From NCBI GenBank assembly GCA_018239675.1, contig JAFEGX010000042.1, positions 1-57,442 on the forward strand: a stretch of DNA of 57,442 nucleotides. Direction: 5' to 3'. Source of the DNA: Verrucomicrobiota bacterium (GTDB taxonomy: Bacteria; Verrucomicrobiota; Verrucomicrobiia; Opitutales; Opitutaceae). A model generated the notes under the pieces. The model saw only the letters and a list, made by a program, of their open reading frames with translations, had not been told where the DNA came from and made no database searches. Both the position numbers and the translations under genes were made by a program. Positions 1-7,767 of the stretch are shown in pieces; positions within the stretch are counted from its first letter, which is position 1; every line of letters begins with the position of its first letter.

Positions 1-13
1 AGGAAATTATCCC

Positions 14-346
14 ATGTCCACTAACCTCACGAAAAGAGAGATTGTTTTGGAAATCTACAAGAAGACCAGTTTCCCCCAGAAGCAGGTCGTGGAGACGGTG
101 CAGCTCACGCTCGATATCATCCAGAAGGCGCTCGCCGACGGCCGCAACGTCGAGTTGCGCAACTTCGGAGTGCTTGAGGTCCAGGTCCGCAAGGCCCGCA
201 TTGGCCGCAACCCGAACAAGCCGGAGGCCGAGGTGGTGATCCCGCAGCGCGCCGTGGTGAAGTTCAAGTCGGGCAAGATCCTCAAGCAGCAGCTCAAGAA
301 GCTCGATCTCGCGAAGTTGCAGCCGCCTCCGGCGCCGCCCGCCTGA
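14..346 (+). CDS. HU/IHF-family nucleoid DNA-binding protein
   Basis: This 110-residue protein has the HU/IHF fold signature. It opens with the helical region NLTKREIVLEIYKKT, followed by the beta-arm region RNFGVLEVQVRKARIGRNPN, where the RxGRNPxT-like DNA-intercalating tip is clear. The family binds and bends DNA as dimers and acts in nucleoid architecture. It is longer than a canonical 90-residue HU because of a C-terminal tail of about 15 residues rich in Pro and Ala (QPPPAPPA). The ATG is preceded by AGGA with nine bases between, which supports this start. An intrinsic terminator follows 25 bases after the stop, so it is probably the last or only gene of its transcript. HU and IHF subunits cannot be told apart from sequence alone here. 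Confidence 0.92.
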   Translation: MSTNLTKREIVLEIYKKTSFPQKQVVETVQLTLDIIQKALADGRNVELRNFGVLEVQVRKARIGRNPNKPEAEVVIPQRAVVKFKSGKILKQQLKKLDLAKLQPPPAPPA

Positions 347-370
347 CGCCATCGCGCGCTTCCGTTTTCC

Positions 371-398
371 GGCCGGGCCTTCGCGCCCGGCCTTTTTT
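371..398 (+). terminator. Intrinsic terminator after the HU-type gene
   Basis: An 8-bp GC stem (GGCCGGGC at 371-378 with GCCCGGCC at 385-392) closes a 6-base loop containing TTCG and is followed directly by six T residues (393-398). This is a textbook Rho-independent terminator. Confidence 0.9.
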
Positions 399-558
399 CG
401 CCCCGGCCCAGTGTTGCCCGCAAGACCCTGAAGCCAGTCGGTGCCGCGCTTAGTTTCCGGCGCGTTGGGGCCGATGCGCTCCACCGGCTCATGACCCAAC
501 TCGGGCCGGTGAAATTTTGCATCGCCCTGCCTCGGGCCGGTTCCCCATCTTTGGTCCC

Positions 559-1872
559 ATGGCGACGTTTCAGACGCTTCCGGGCTTCCGCGAATTCTAT
601 CCCGACGACCTCGCGCGTCGGAAGCACATCTTCGACCTCTGGCGTCGCACCGCCCACCATTTCGGCTTTGTCGAATACGACGCGCCGGTCCTCGAGCCGC
701 TCGAGCTCTACAAGGCCAAGTCCGGCGACGAGATCGAGGCCCAGTTGTTCAGCTTTACCGACAAGGGCGGACGCGAGGTGGCGCTGCGGCCCGAGATGAC
801 GCCCACGGTCTGCCGCCTGGTGGGCGCCCGCATCAACGCGCTCAAGCGTCCCGTAAAATGGTTCAGCATCGCCGAATTCTACCGCTACGAGCGCATGCAG
901 AAGGGCCGCGGCCGGTGTTTCTTTCAGCTCAACGCCGACATCTTCGGCGAACCGGGTCCCGAGGCCGAGATTGAGCTGGTCGCGCTCCTGATCCAGTGCC
1001 TGGCATCGTTCGGCCTGACCGAGCAGGATTTCTACATCCGGCTCAGCGACCGGAATCTCTGGTTCTACTACCTCGAGGCATTGGGCCTCGACGAGGCCCG
1101 CATACGGGGCGTGCTCGGCGCGGTCGACCGTTACGAGAAGTACGGTGACGAAGCGTTCAAGGCCTACACCGAGCAGTTCGGCGAGCTCGACGCCAGCCTC
1201 AAGGCCAAGGTCCTTGCCTTCCTCGAGATCAAGTCGATCGAGGCCCTCGAGGCGACACTCGCGGCCGTCGGCCACGCCAAACTGGGCGCCCGGCTGGCCG
1301 ACTGGCGCAAGCTGCTGGGCGGCCTCGACGCCATGGGGCTGACGAAGTTCATCGCGGTGGACCTCGGGGTGGTCCGGGGACTCGCCTATTACACGGGGTT
1401 TGTGTTCGAGGCCTTCGACCGCAAGGGCGAGCTGCGCGCCCTGGCCGGCGGCGGCCGCTACGACGACCTCGTCGAGAAGCTCGGCGGCCCGGCCTTGCCG
1501 GCGGTGGGCTTTGCGATCGGGGACATGACGTTCGCCCTGCTGCTGGAGCAGCGCGGGCTGATGCCGAATTTCATCCAGGCGCCCGACGTCTACTGCGTCA
1601 TCGGTGGCGAAGCGGCGCGCCGGGCGGCCTTCGGCGATATCCACGCGCTGCGCGCCGCGGGTCGCCGCGTCGACTATCCGCTGAAGGAGGTGGCCTTCGG
1701 CAAGCAGTTCAAGCTTGCCGCCGACTCCGGGGCCAAGCTCGCGCTGATCTACGGCGACGACGAAGTCGCGCAGGGCAAGGTCAAGATTCGCGATCTTACC
1801 GACCGCACCGAGCACGAAGTGGCGCGCGGCGACGTTCTGGCGGTCGTGCGGGACTTCTTTTCCGCCGGCTGA
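559..1872 (+). CDS. hisS: Histidyl-tRNA synthetase, divergent subtype
   Basis: This 437-residue class II aminoacyl-tRNA synthetase charges tRNA-His in the cytoplasm. Motif 2 is visible (FYRYERMQKGRGRCFFQLNA), as are the histidine-binding loops VVRGLAYYTG and LAGGGRYDDLVEKLGG. A C-terminal anticodon-binding domain (about residues 345-437) is present. HisZ, the paralogue that assists short HisG, normally lacks that domain, and the HisG in this window is the long, HisZ-independent form. The sequence departs from E. coli HisRS in two places: RGLDYY is RGLAYY, and motif 3 (GxERL) is GDMTF. From memory, plant organellar and several bacterial HisRSs share these changes, so I read them as a subtype and not a loss of function. 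The ATG at 559 is chosen because the family begins close to the FQTLPGFREFYPDD segment. No clear Shine-Dalgarno sequence is seen. Confidence 0.85.
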   Translation: MATFQTLPGFREFYPDDLARRKHIFDLWRRTAHHFGFVEYDAPVLEPLELYKAKSGDEIEAQLFSFTDKGGREVALRPEMTPTVCRLVGARINALKRPVKWFSIAEFYRYERMQKGRGRCFFQLNADIFGEPGPEAEIELVALLIQCLASFGLTEQDFYIRLSDRNLWFYYLEALGLDEARIRGVLGAVDRYEKYGDEAFKAYTEQFGELDASLKAKVLAFLEIKSIEALEATLAAVGHAKLGARLADWRKLLGGLDAMGLTKFIAVDLGVVRGLAYYTGFVFEAFDRKGELRALAGGGRYDDLVEKLGGPALPAVGFAIGDMTFALLLEQRGLMPNFIQAPDVYCVIGGEAARRAAFGDIHALRAAGRRVDYPLKEVAFGKQFKLAADSGAKLALIYGDDEVAQGKVKIRDLTDRTEHEVARGDVLAVVRDFFSAG

Positions 1873-1917
1873 CGCGGCTGCACCGCGGTCCCGCCGGAAA
1901 ATCCGAGAGGCTGACCC

Positions 1918-2751
1918 ATGGACCGAAATCGCCGCGTGCGCTGGGGAGTGACGCGGTGGTTGCTGACACTGGTGGTGGCGGGGTATCTGGCATTGACGGC
2001 CTACGCCTGGCTGTCGGTCGACGACATGCTCTATCTCCCGAACTACGGCTCGCGCCGGGCCCCGCGCGGCGCGGAAAAGATTTCATTGCCGGACGGCTCG
2101 TCGATCTCGGCGCTCTTCCTGCCCAATCCTTCGGCCAGGTTCACGATCTGGTATTTTCACGCCAATGCCGAGGACCTTGGTGACATCGCCCCGCGACTTC
2201 ACGCCTTGCACGACCTGGGCTTCGCCGTGTTTGCCTACGATTATCCGGGCTACGGCGAGAGCGAGGGTCGTCCCTCGGAGGCTCGCATCTACGCCGCCTC
2301 GGCAGCCGCGCTAGTGACGCTCACGCGCGAGCATCACGTTGCCCCGGAGCGGGTCATCGCGTTCGGGCGCTCGCTCGGGGGCGGTCCGGCCGTGGAGCTG
2401 GCGGCAAACCAGCCGGTCGCCGGCCTGGTGCTCCAGAGCCCGTTCATGAGCGTCTACCGCGTGATGACGCACTGGCGGCTGCTGCCGTTCGACCAGTTCG
2501 AGAATCTCCGCAAGATCGGCCGGGTGCGGTGCCCGGTGCTGGTGATGCATGGACGGAGCGACGAGGTGATCCCGTTCTCTCACGGCGAGGCGATCTTCGC
2601 CGCGGCCCGGACTCCGAAGCGCAGCTGGTGGGTCGATGGAGCGGGCCACAACGACCTGGAGCAGGTCGCCGGGGACCGCTATTGGCATGAGATCAGCGCG
2701 TTTGCGGCCGGGCTGGCTTCAACTGGTCAAACCACGACGGAGGGCCAATGA
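1918..2751 (+). CDS. Membrane-anchored alpha/beta hydrolase
   Basis: This 277-residue serine hydrolase belongs to the Bem46/ABHD13-17-like group. A hydrophobic segment at residues 13-31 (WLLTLVVAGYLALTAYAWL) is probably a signal anchor, placing the catalytic domain outside the cytoplasmic membrane. The nucleophile elbow is GRSLGG, the acid is probably the Asp in MHGRSDEVIP, and the catalytic His lies in GAGHNDL. The substrate cannot be told from sequence. It starts 45 bases after hisS and its stop overlaps the start of the next gene (ATGA), so these two at least are co-translated. Confidence 0.82.
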   Translation: MDRNRRVRWGVTRWLLTLVVAGYLALTAYAWLSVDDMLYLPNYGSRRAPRGAEKISLPDGSSISALFLPNPSARFTIWYFHANAEDLGDIAPRLHALHDLGFAVFAYDYPGYGESEGRPSEARIYAASAAALVTLTREHHVAPERVIAFGRSLGGGPAVELAANQPVAGLVLQSPFMSVYRVMTHWRLLPFDQFENLRKIGRVRCPVLVMHGRSDEVIPFSHGEAIFAAARTPKRSWWVDGAGHNDLEQVAGDRYWHEISAFAAGLASTGQTTTEGQ

Positions 2752-3134
2752 GCTCAGCGGGCCAGACCCTCAGGCTTTTCCCCGGGCAATATGGCGTGTG
2801 CCGGCTGCCTGCCGGATCTCCGTTTCCAACCTGGGCTTGCGGGGAGTTCGTCAGCGTCACGGCCGCGGGTGACGAAGTGTCCGTGATGTGTCCCGAGTCT
2901 GCGATCCCGGCCGATGTTACCGTTGATCGCGGTTGGCGCGTGCTGCAGGTGGTGGGCCCGTTCCCGTTCTCCACGGTTGGAGTCATGGCCTCGTTGACGA
3001 CACCGCTGGCCGAGGCCGGTATCAGCCTGCTAGCGGTGGCCACCTACGACACGGACTATGTGCTTGTGAAGGCCGAGAAAATCGACGCCGCTCAGGCGGC
3101 GCTCACCCACGCCGGGCACCGGTTCGTGAAGTGA
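2748..3134 (+). CDS. ACT-domain protein
   Basis: This is a 128-residue protein with an N-terminal beta-rich half and a C-terminal ACT-like half (VVGPFPFSTVGVMASLTTPL, then AGISLLAVATYDTDYVLVK). The arrangement matches the two-ACT-domain family often annotated simply as ACT domain-containing protein, whose members are thought to sense amino acids. No catalytic domain is attached. Its ATG overlaps the stop codon of the hydrolase by four bases (ATGA), indicating translational coupling. The partner protein and ligand are unknown. Confidence 0.75.
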   Translation: MSSAGQTLRLFPGQYGVCRLPAGSPFPTWACGEFVSVTAAGDEVSVMCPESAIPADVTVDRGWRVLQVVGPFPFSTVGVMASLTTPLAEAGISLLAVATYDTDYVLVKAEKIDAAQAALTHAGHRFVK

Positions 3135-3157
3135 CCCGTGCTCGGCCTGACTCAGGC

Positions 3158-3278
3158 AGTCGAGGGCCGAGCGGACTAATGTCGAAAGGCCGACGGTCGG
3201 CCACCTCCACCGGGCTACCGGCGCCGGCAAAGTTCAACTGGGCTCTGGTGATTCGAATCCTCGACCCTCGACTCTAGG
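3158..3278. repeat. Heptamer inverted-repeat element, TCGAGGG type
   Basis: Between the convergent ACT and cdd genes, the left arm AGTCGAGGGCCGAG (3158-3171) is complementary at 13 of 14 positions to the right arm CTCGACCCTCGACT (3260-3273). The right side reads in 7-base units: ATTCGAA, TCCTCGA, CCCTCGA, CTCTAGG (3251-3278). The 88-base spacer contains a small hairpin, GGCCGA (3188-3193) with TCGGCC (3197-3202). Confidence 0.75.
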
Positions 3279-3293
3279 CTGCTGGATTCCGGC

Positions 3294-3716
3294 TCAGGCT
3301 TTCCGGCGACGCGGAAGATTGCGGGGTCCAAACGCGTCCGGCAGCAATTGGTCGAGGGTTGTCTCGATTCGGCGGCTTCCCTGGCACACCGAAATCACCA
3401 GCGCCTCGGGGCCAAACTCGTTGATCACCTGCCGGCAGGCGCCGCAGGGTGAAGTCGGTTCGGCGGTCGGCGTGAACACCGCCACGGCCTTGATGGCACG
3501 CTCGCCGGCGGCGGCCGCCGTGAAGATCGCGGTGCGTTCCGCGCAGTTGCACAGGCCGTAGGAGGCGTTCTCGACATTCGTCCCAGTGTAGATCCGACCG
3601 GAATCCGCCAGCACCGCCGCACCGACCGGGAAGTTCGAGTAAGGCGAGTACGACGCCTTCACCGCGCGACGGGCGGCCGTTTCGAGCTTGCGACAGAGTG
3701 GGGCGGGAATCTTCAC
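3294..3716 (-). CDS. cdd: Cytidine deaminase
   Basis: This 140-residue homotetramer-type cytidine deaminase converts cytidine and deoxycytidine to uridine and deoxyuridine in pyrimidine salvage. Both zinc motifs are present: CAERTAI, with the zinc-binding Cys and catalytic Glu, and PCGACRQ, with two further Cys ligands. The substrate-binding segment YSNFPVGAA near the N-terminus and NVENASYG are also typical. The start codon is GTG (VKIPAPL). The length is normal for the family, with a short basic C-terminal tail (RNLPRRRKA). It is convergent with the ACT gene across a repeat element. Confidence 0.93.
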   Translation of the reverse strand: MKIPAPLCRKLETAARRAVKASYSPYSNFPVGAAVLADSGRIYTGTNVENASYGLCNCAERTAIFTAAAAGERAIKAVAVFTPTAEPTSPCGACRQVINEFGPEALVISVCQGSRRIETTLDQLLPDAFGPRNLPRRRKA

Positions 3717-3813
3717 GCCCGCACTCTACCACAACGCCCCGTTGGGCGAAGCGCAGAATCAAACGTCCGGAATGGACGGTTCTCCTCTCGGCGTTTGGCT
3801 CGATTGACCGACC

Positions 3814-5004
3814 CTAGAGTCCCAGCTCCTTTTTCACCTCCGCAAACGCCTTGATCGCGGCATCGAGGTCATCGCGGCTGTGGGCGGCGCTGACCTGGGT
3901 GCGAATCCGCGCGGCGCCTTGCGGCACGACCGGATAGAAAAACCCGATCACATAGATGCCCTTTTCGAGCATGCGGGCGGCGAATTTCTGGGAAAGTGCG
4001 GCGTCGCCAAGCATCACCGGCACGATCGGATGGACCCCGGGCCGGATGTTCAGGCCGGCCTTGGTCAGGCCCTCGCGGAAATACCGCGTGTTGGCCTCGA
4101 GCTTGTCCCGGAGTTCGGTCGAGCGGGTGATGAGGTCGAGGGTCGTGATCGATGCCGCGGCGATCACCGGGGCGAGGGAGTTTGAGAACAGGTACGGCCG
4201 CGAGCGCTGGCGGAGGAGGTCGATGATCGGCTTCCGGCCGCTTACGTACCCGCCGCTGGCGCCGCCCAGCGCCTTGCCGAGCGTTCCCGTGATCACGTCG
4301 ACGCGCTCGATGACACCGCAGTGCTCGTGGGTGCCGCGACCGGTCCGGCCCATGAAGCCAACGGCGTGGCTGTCGTCCACCATCACGAGCGCGCCGTACC
4401 GGTCGGCGAGGTCACAGATGGCTTTCAGGTTCGCAATGTACCCGTCCATCGAGAACACGCCGTCGGTCGCGATCAGCTTGAACCGCGCCTTGGCGGCATC
4501 GGCCTCCTTCAGCTTCGCCTCGAGGTCGGCCATGTCGTTGTTCTTGTATCGGTACCGCTGGGCCTTGCAGAGCCGGATGCCGTCGATGATCGAGGCGTGG
4601 TTCAGCTCGTCGCTGATCACCGCGTCCTCGGCGCCGAGGAGCGTCTCGAACACGCCGCCGTTCGCATCAAAGCAGGAGCTGTAGAGAATCGTGTCGTCGG
4701 TGCCGAGGAACGCGCTGAGCCGGGACTCGAGGTCCTTGTGGATCTGCTGGGTGCCGCAGATGAACCGCACGGACGCGAGCCCGTAGCCCCAGCGGTCGAG
4801 CGTGGCGTGCGCCGCGCGGATGATCTCCGGATTGTCCGCCAGCCCGAGGTAGTTGTTGGCGCAGAAATTGAGGACCGGACGGTCGCCCGTGACGGTGATG
4901 TGGGCGCGCTGTGGCGTCGTGATGACGCGCTCGCGCTTGTAGAGGCCGGCCGCCTCGATCTCGGCGAGCGTCTTCTGCAGGTGGGCTTGGTAGGCGGGAG
5001 TCAT
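3814..5004 (-). CDS. kbl: 2-amino-3-ketobutyrate CoA ligase (glycine C-acetyltransferase)
   Basis: This PLP enzyme cleaves 2-amino-3-oxobutyrate with CoA to give glycine and acetyl-CoA, the second step of threonine catabolism. It is an alpha-oxoamine synthase of 396 residues. The family block [17 protein letters not shown], the aldimine-stacking region SCFDANGG, the Asp/His block [12 protein letters not shown] and the PLP lysine block [15 protein letters not shown] are all visible. The ATG at 5004 (MTPAYQAHL) is preferred over an upstream in-frame ATG at 5034, because E. coli Kbl begins about the same distance before its FCANNYLG motif and the extra ten residues fall in the repeat-bearing leader. 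It follows tdh on the same strand, separated by a 25-bp inverted repeat. Confidence 0.95.
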   Translation of the reverse strand: MTPAYQAHLQKTLAEIEAAGLYKRERVITTPQRAHITVTGDRPVLNFCANNYLGLADNPEIIRAAHATLDRWGYGLASVRFICGTQQIHKDLESRLSAFLGTDDTILYSSCFDANGGVFETLLGAEDAVISDELNHASIIDGIRLCKAQRYRYKNNDMADLEAKLKEADAAKARFKLIATDGVFSMDGYIANLKAICDLADRYGALVMVDDSHAVGFMGRTGRGTHEHCGVIERVDVITGTLGKALGGASGGYVSGRKPIIDLLRQRSRPYLFSNSLAPVIAAASITTLDLITRSTELRDKLEANTRYFREGLTKAGLNIRPGVHPIVPVMLGDAALSQKFAARMLEKGIYVIGFFYPVVPQGAARIRTQVSAAHSRDDLDAAIKAFAEVKKELGL

Positions 5005-5020
5005 GATGGTGAGATTAACC

Positions 5021-5090
5021 GCGAAGTCCGCCAAGCCCGCGAAGCTCAGATTGCCCGATGGCTTGGCTTCGCGGGCATGGCGACCTTCGC
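5021..5090. repeat. Long inverted repeat with 9-base units between tdh and kbl
   Basis: The left arm (5021-5045) and right arm (5066-5090) are complementary at 22 of 25 positions around a 20-base loop. Each arm reads as 9-base units: GCGAAGTCC, GCCAAGCCC, GCGAAGCTC on the left. It lies in the 112-base space within a two-gene catabolic unit, so it may attenuate or stabilise the tdh-kbl transcript. Confidence 0.75.
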
Positions 5091-5116
5091 AGTGAATATT
5101 AAGTGGTTAAGCCGGC

Positions 5117-6142
5117 TCAGCTCCAGTTGAGGACGATCTTGCCGCTCTTGCCGGAGCGCATCAGGTCGAAGCCCTGCTGGAACTCCGTGAAGGGGAACCG
5201 GTGGGTGATCACCGGCGTGATATCCAGACCGCTCTGGATCATGGCGGTCATCTTGTACCAAGTCTCGTACATCTCGCGCCCATAGATGCCGCGGATCGTG
5301 AGCATGTTGAAGACGACCTTGTTCCAGTCGACCGCGGCGGCGCCGGGCATGATGCCGAGCAGCGCGATCCGGCCGCCGTGCGCCATGTTGTCGATCATGT
5401 CGTTCAGCGCGCGCGGATTGCCCGACATCTCGAGGCCGATGTCGAAGCCCTCCTTCATGCCGATCTCCTTCTGCACCTCGGGCAGCTTCTCCCTCGAGAC
5501 GTCGACGCCGCGGGTGGCGCCCATCTTCACGGCGAGCGCCAGGCGGTCGGGGTTCACGTCCGTGACGACGATCTTGCGCGCCCCGGCGTGGCGTGCGATC
5601 GCGGCGGCCATGCAGCCGATGGGACCGGCGCCGGTGATCAGGACGTCCTCGCCGACGAGATCGTACTGGAGCGCCGTGTGCGTGGCGTTGCCGAGCGGGT
5701 CGAAGCACGACAGGACATCCAGCGGAATGCTGGGATCGACGTGCACCGCGTTGCTGGCGGGGATGCAGAGGTACTCGGCGAAGGCGCCCTGGCGATTGAC
5801 GCCGACGCCCTTGGTGTCCTTGCAGAGGTGGCGGCGGCCGGCGAGACAGTTGCGGCAGACGCCGCAGACGATGTGGCCCTCGCCATCGACCAGGTCGCCT
5901 TTCTTGAAGCCGACCACATTGCTGCCGACTTCCTCGATGACGCCGACGAATTCATGGCCGACCACCATCGGGGCAGGAATGGTTTTCTGCGCCCAGTCGT
6001 CCCAGTTGTAGATGTGGACATCGGTGCCGCAGATGGACGTCTTTTTGATCTTGATCAGGACGTCGTTGATGCCCGGCTTGGGCACTGGCACTTCGGTCAA
6101 CTGGAGCCCGGGGCCGGGCGTTAGCTTGGCAATGGCGCGCAT
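5117..6142 (-). CDS. tdh: L-threonine 3-dehydrogenase
   Basis: This zinc- and NAD-dependent medium-chain dehydrogenase oxidises threonine to 2-amino-3-oxobutyrate, which Kbl then cleaves. Starting at the ATG at 6142 ([12 protein letters not shown]), the protein is 341 residues, the same length as E. coli Tdh, and near-identical over long stretches. The catalytic zinc site is in [20 protein letters not shown] and VVGHEFVG. The structural zinc cysteines are [15 protein letters not shown]. The Rossmann motif is [13 protein letters not shown]. An alternative ATG at 6157 would add five residues. Confidence 0.96.
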   Translation of the reverse strand: MRAIAKLTPGPGLQLTEVPVPKPGINDVLIKIKKTSICGTDVHIYNWDDWAQKTIPAPMVVGHEFVGVIEEVGSNVVGFKKGDLVDGEGHIVCGVCRNCLAGRRHLCKDTKGVGVNRQGAFAEYLCIPASNAVHVDPSIPLDVLSCFDPLGNATHTALQYDLVGEDVLITGAGPIGCMAAAIARHAGARKIVVTDVNPDRLALAVKMGATRGVDVSREKLPEVQKEIGMKEGFDIGLEMSGNPRALNDMIDNMAHGGRIALLGIMPGAAAVDWNKVVFNMLTIRGIYGREMYETWYKMTAMIQSGLDITPVITHRFPFTEFQQGFDLMRSGKSGKIVLNWS

Positions 6143-6194
6143 CGTGGAGGCAGGCATGACAATTGGATTTGGGTCCCAGTGTGGGGCCTGCCCA

Positions 6195-6683
6195 TCACTC
6201 CGCAAACAGTTCCGAGCCTTCCAAATTTAGGAGTTGCAGCTTGGTCCGGATGCCTCCGGGCCCGGAGAAACCGGTCATCTTCCCGTCCGCCGAGACAATG
6301 CGGTGGCAGGGCACAAGCAGCGGCCACGGATTCGCCCCCAGCGCAGCCCCGACCGCCCGGCTGGCGGCCGCGGGCTGTCCGATGGCAGCGGCGATCTGGC
6401 CGTAGCTTGAAGTTTGGCCGGCCTTCACCTTCAGCGTGGCACGGTAGACCTCGCGATTGAACTCCGGCACCCGCGCGAAATCGTACCGCACATCGGAAAA
6501 ATCCTCCAGCTTCCCCATCAGATGCCGCCGCACCCGGCCTACGATCGCCCCAATCTCCTCCGGCGGGTGCGCCACGTCATCCGCCCGCTGCGTCGCGCCG
6601 GGTAGCTCAAACCCCGTGACCCCGGCTTGGTCCCACGAGATGGCGCAAGTTCCGAGCGGAGTGGGAAAGGTGGCGCGCGGCAT
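6195..6683 (-). CDS. ogt: Methylated-DNA--protein-cysteine methyltransferase
   Basis: This 162-residue suicide repair enzyme moves the methyl group of O6-methylguanine to its own cysteine. The active-site motif is VPCHRIVS, followed by [14 protein letters not shown], and the helix-turn-helix region that reads DNA ([20 protein letters not shown]) lies just before it. The N-terminal domain is short, as in Ogt, and no Ada-type regulatory domain is present. The ATG at 6683 ([11 protein letters not shown]) is chosen. An upstream TTG at 6707 would begin inside the repeat array. Confidence 0.92.
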   Translation of the reverse strand: MPRATFPTPLGTCAISWDQAGVTGFELPGATQRADDVAHPPEEIGAIVGRVRRHLMGKLEDFSDVRYDFARVPEFNREVYRATLKVKAGQTSSYGQIAAAIGQPAAASRAVGAALGANPWPLLVPCHRIVSADGKMTGFSGPGGIRTKLQLLNLEGSELFAE

Positions 6684-6705
6684 GGCGGGAAAGGGAGGCG
6701 GAGCC

Positions 6706-6747
6706 AACGTTCAACGTTCGACCCTCAACTCTCAACGCTCAATTGGG
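6706..6747. repeat. Tandem heptamer array, AACNNTC type
   Basis: Six consecutive 7-base units lie just upstream of ogt: AACGTTC twice (6706-6719), GACCCTC, AACTCTC, AACGCTC and AATTGGG (6741-6747). No inverted partner arm was found nearby, so this may be a single-arm or decayed copy of the same class of element seen elsewhere in the window. Confidence 0.65.
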
Positions 6748-6785
6748 CGCGCCGGTCGCCGTTCGATTGCTCCTAGTGTGCCACA

Positions 6786-7124
6786 TCAAGGTGTTGGTTC
6801 TGGTTCTTCGCTGGGTTTCCCCTTTCCTTTCGCGGCTCTGGTCATCTCTTTTCTGCGAGCGATCAGCAGTTCGAGTGTCGCCTCTACCACCGGCACGTGC
6901 AGCTTCTGCGTCCAGGATTGAATTTCAGTATCGGTCGCACCGCTTTTCTTCAGTGCCGTGAATACCGGGGCGACCGCCGCGAGATAGGCTTCCATGTTCT
7001 TGACGCACGCTCTCTCACGTCGCTCGTCCAATAGGAATACTCGCGCGAAGGGCGCTCGGACTTTCTCAGAAACCTTGGACCAGACTCGGATGAAATTCCC
7101 GATTCCAAGAATCGTGAACTTCAT
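6786..7124 (-). CDS. Hypothetical protein, 112 residues
   Basis: I do not recognise this family. The protein begins MKFTILGIGNFIRVWSKVSE, has a helical, charged middle (LDERRERACVKNMEAYL) and ends with a Lys/Glu/Pro-rich tail (KGKGKPSEEPEPTP). No signal peptide or membrane segment is seen. Its ATG lies three bases after the stop of the 84-residue gene upstream, so the two form a unit. Base composition is visibly less GC-rich than in neighbouring genes, which could mean later acquisition. Moderate confidence that it is a real gene. Confidence 0.5.
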   Translation of the reverse strand: MKFTILGIGNFIRVWSKVSEKVRAPFARVFLLDERRERACVKNMEAYLAAVAPVFTALKKSGATDTEIQSWTQKLHVPVVEATLELLIARRKEMTRAAKGKGKPSEEPEPTP

Positions 7125-7127
7125 GGT

Positions 7128-7382
7128 CTATTGCGAAGCCTTCCAATTTCTGCCTTTCCAGAGCTCCTTCTTCCATTCCTCAGTCTCGCCCTCGTCGCCA
7201 CCGACAACTTGCAAGGGTTTCGGGCGGGGTAGTGCTGCCGGAATTCGTACAGCGCTGCCGGTGGGGCCTTCGTCTTCGTAAATTATCCGAGGCAGCGCTG
7301 CTGCCGTCTTGACCAAATTGTCGATGAGGGGCTTGGGAACGCCTCGAGCGAGCAGCGCCTGGGCCTGTGCAGTGATGTCCAT
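7128..7382 (-). CDS. Hypothetical protein, 84 residues
   Basis: This is an unrecognised small protein. It begins MDITAQAQALLARGVPKPLI and has a Pro-rich middle (PAALPRPKPLQVVGG) and a charged, tryptophan-containing end (EETEEWKKELWKGRNWKASQ-like). It is the first gene of a two-gene unit with the 112-residue protein. A toxin-antitoxin pair was considered because of the tight spacing and size, but no toxin or antitoxin fold signature is recognisable. No clear Shine-Dalgarno sequence precedes it. Confidence 0.45.
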   Translation of the reverse strand: MDITAQAQALLARGVPKPLIDNLVKTAAALPRIIYEDEGPTGSAVRIPAALPRPKPLQVVGGDEGETEEWKKELWKGRNWKASQ

Positions 7383-7767
7383 GGTGGATGTTCTTGTGAT
7401 GGATTTCCTCCATTCGCGGTACCGTGAGTGGAGCGTGGTTGTTGTCTGATGTGGGGTAGAGGCGATGGCCGGCTCACGCTTGGGTCAAGCGACGATCTGG
7501 TCACAGCGCAGTGGACGATCTGCGCCAGGGGAAACGGAAGTGGCCAGCAACGGATCCGGGTCACTCGAATCCGCCGTGATCGTGCGATCGCGTCCGCCCG
7601 CTGCGCACATTAAATGTCCGTCGGATCAAAGCACTCGGACGAATCTTTTCGCCCGCTCCGTCGCTTCCCAGGAGAGGGTTGAAGGGATCGCCAGCCAGGC
7701 CGCTCATCGCCGCCTGCCGTATGGGTTTGCAACCCGGGCCGGTTGGCTTTCCTCTCAGCGTTCCTTC
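7383..7767. other. Intergenic region without recognisable gene
   Basis: These 385 bases separate the divergent small-gene pair and the dGTPase-like gene. Open frames here translate into low-complexity Arg/Ser-rich sequence that does not look like protein. I see no tRNA, terminator or repeat. It presumably holds the two divergent promoters, but no convincing -35/-10 pair could be picked. Confidence 0.4.

Noticed and set aside
55..1815. Long minus-strand open frame opposite the HU-type gene and hisS
   Set aside because: No recognisable domain; amino-acid composition matches a codon-bias shadow of the plus-strand genes.
559..1872. HisZ (ATP phosphoribosyltransferase regulatory subunit) instead of HisRS
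   Set aside because: The C-terminal anticodon-binding domain and motif 2 are present, and HisG here is the long form that does not need HisZ.
3240..3280. GATTCGAATCC resembling a tRNA T-loop
   Set aside because: No acceptor, D or anticodon stems surround it; it is part of the TCGAGGG heptamer arm.
6786..7382. Toxin-antitoxin pair
   Set aside because: Gene sizes and spacing fit, but neither protein shows a known toxin or antitoxin motif, so the function is left open.
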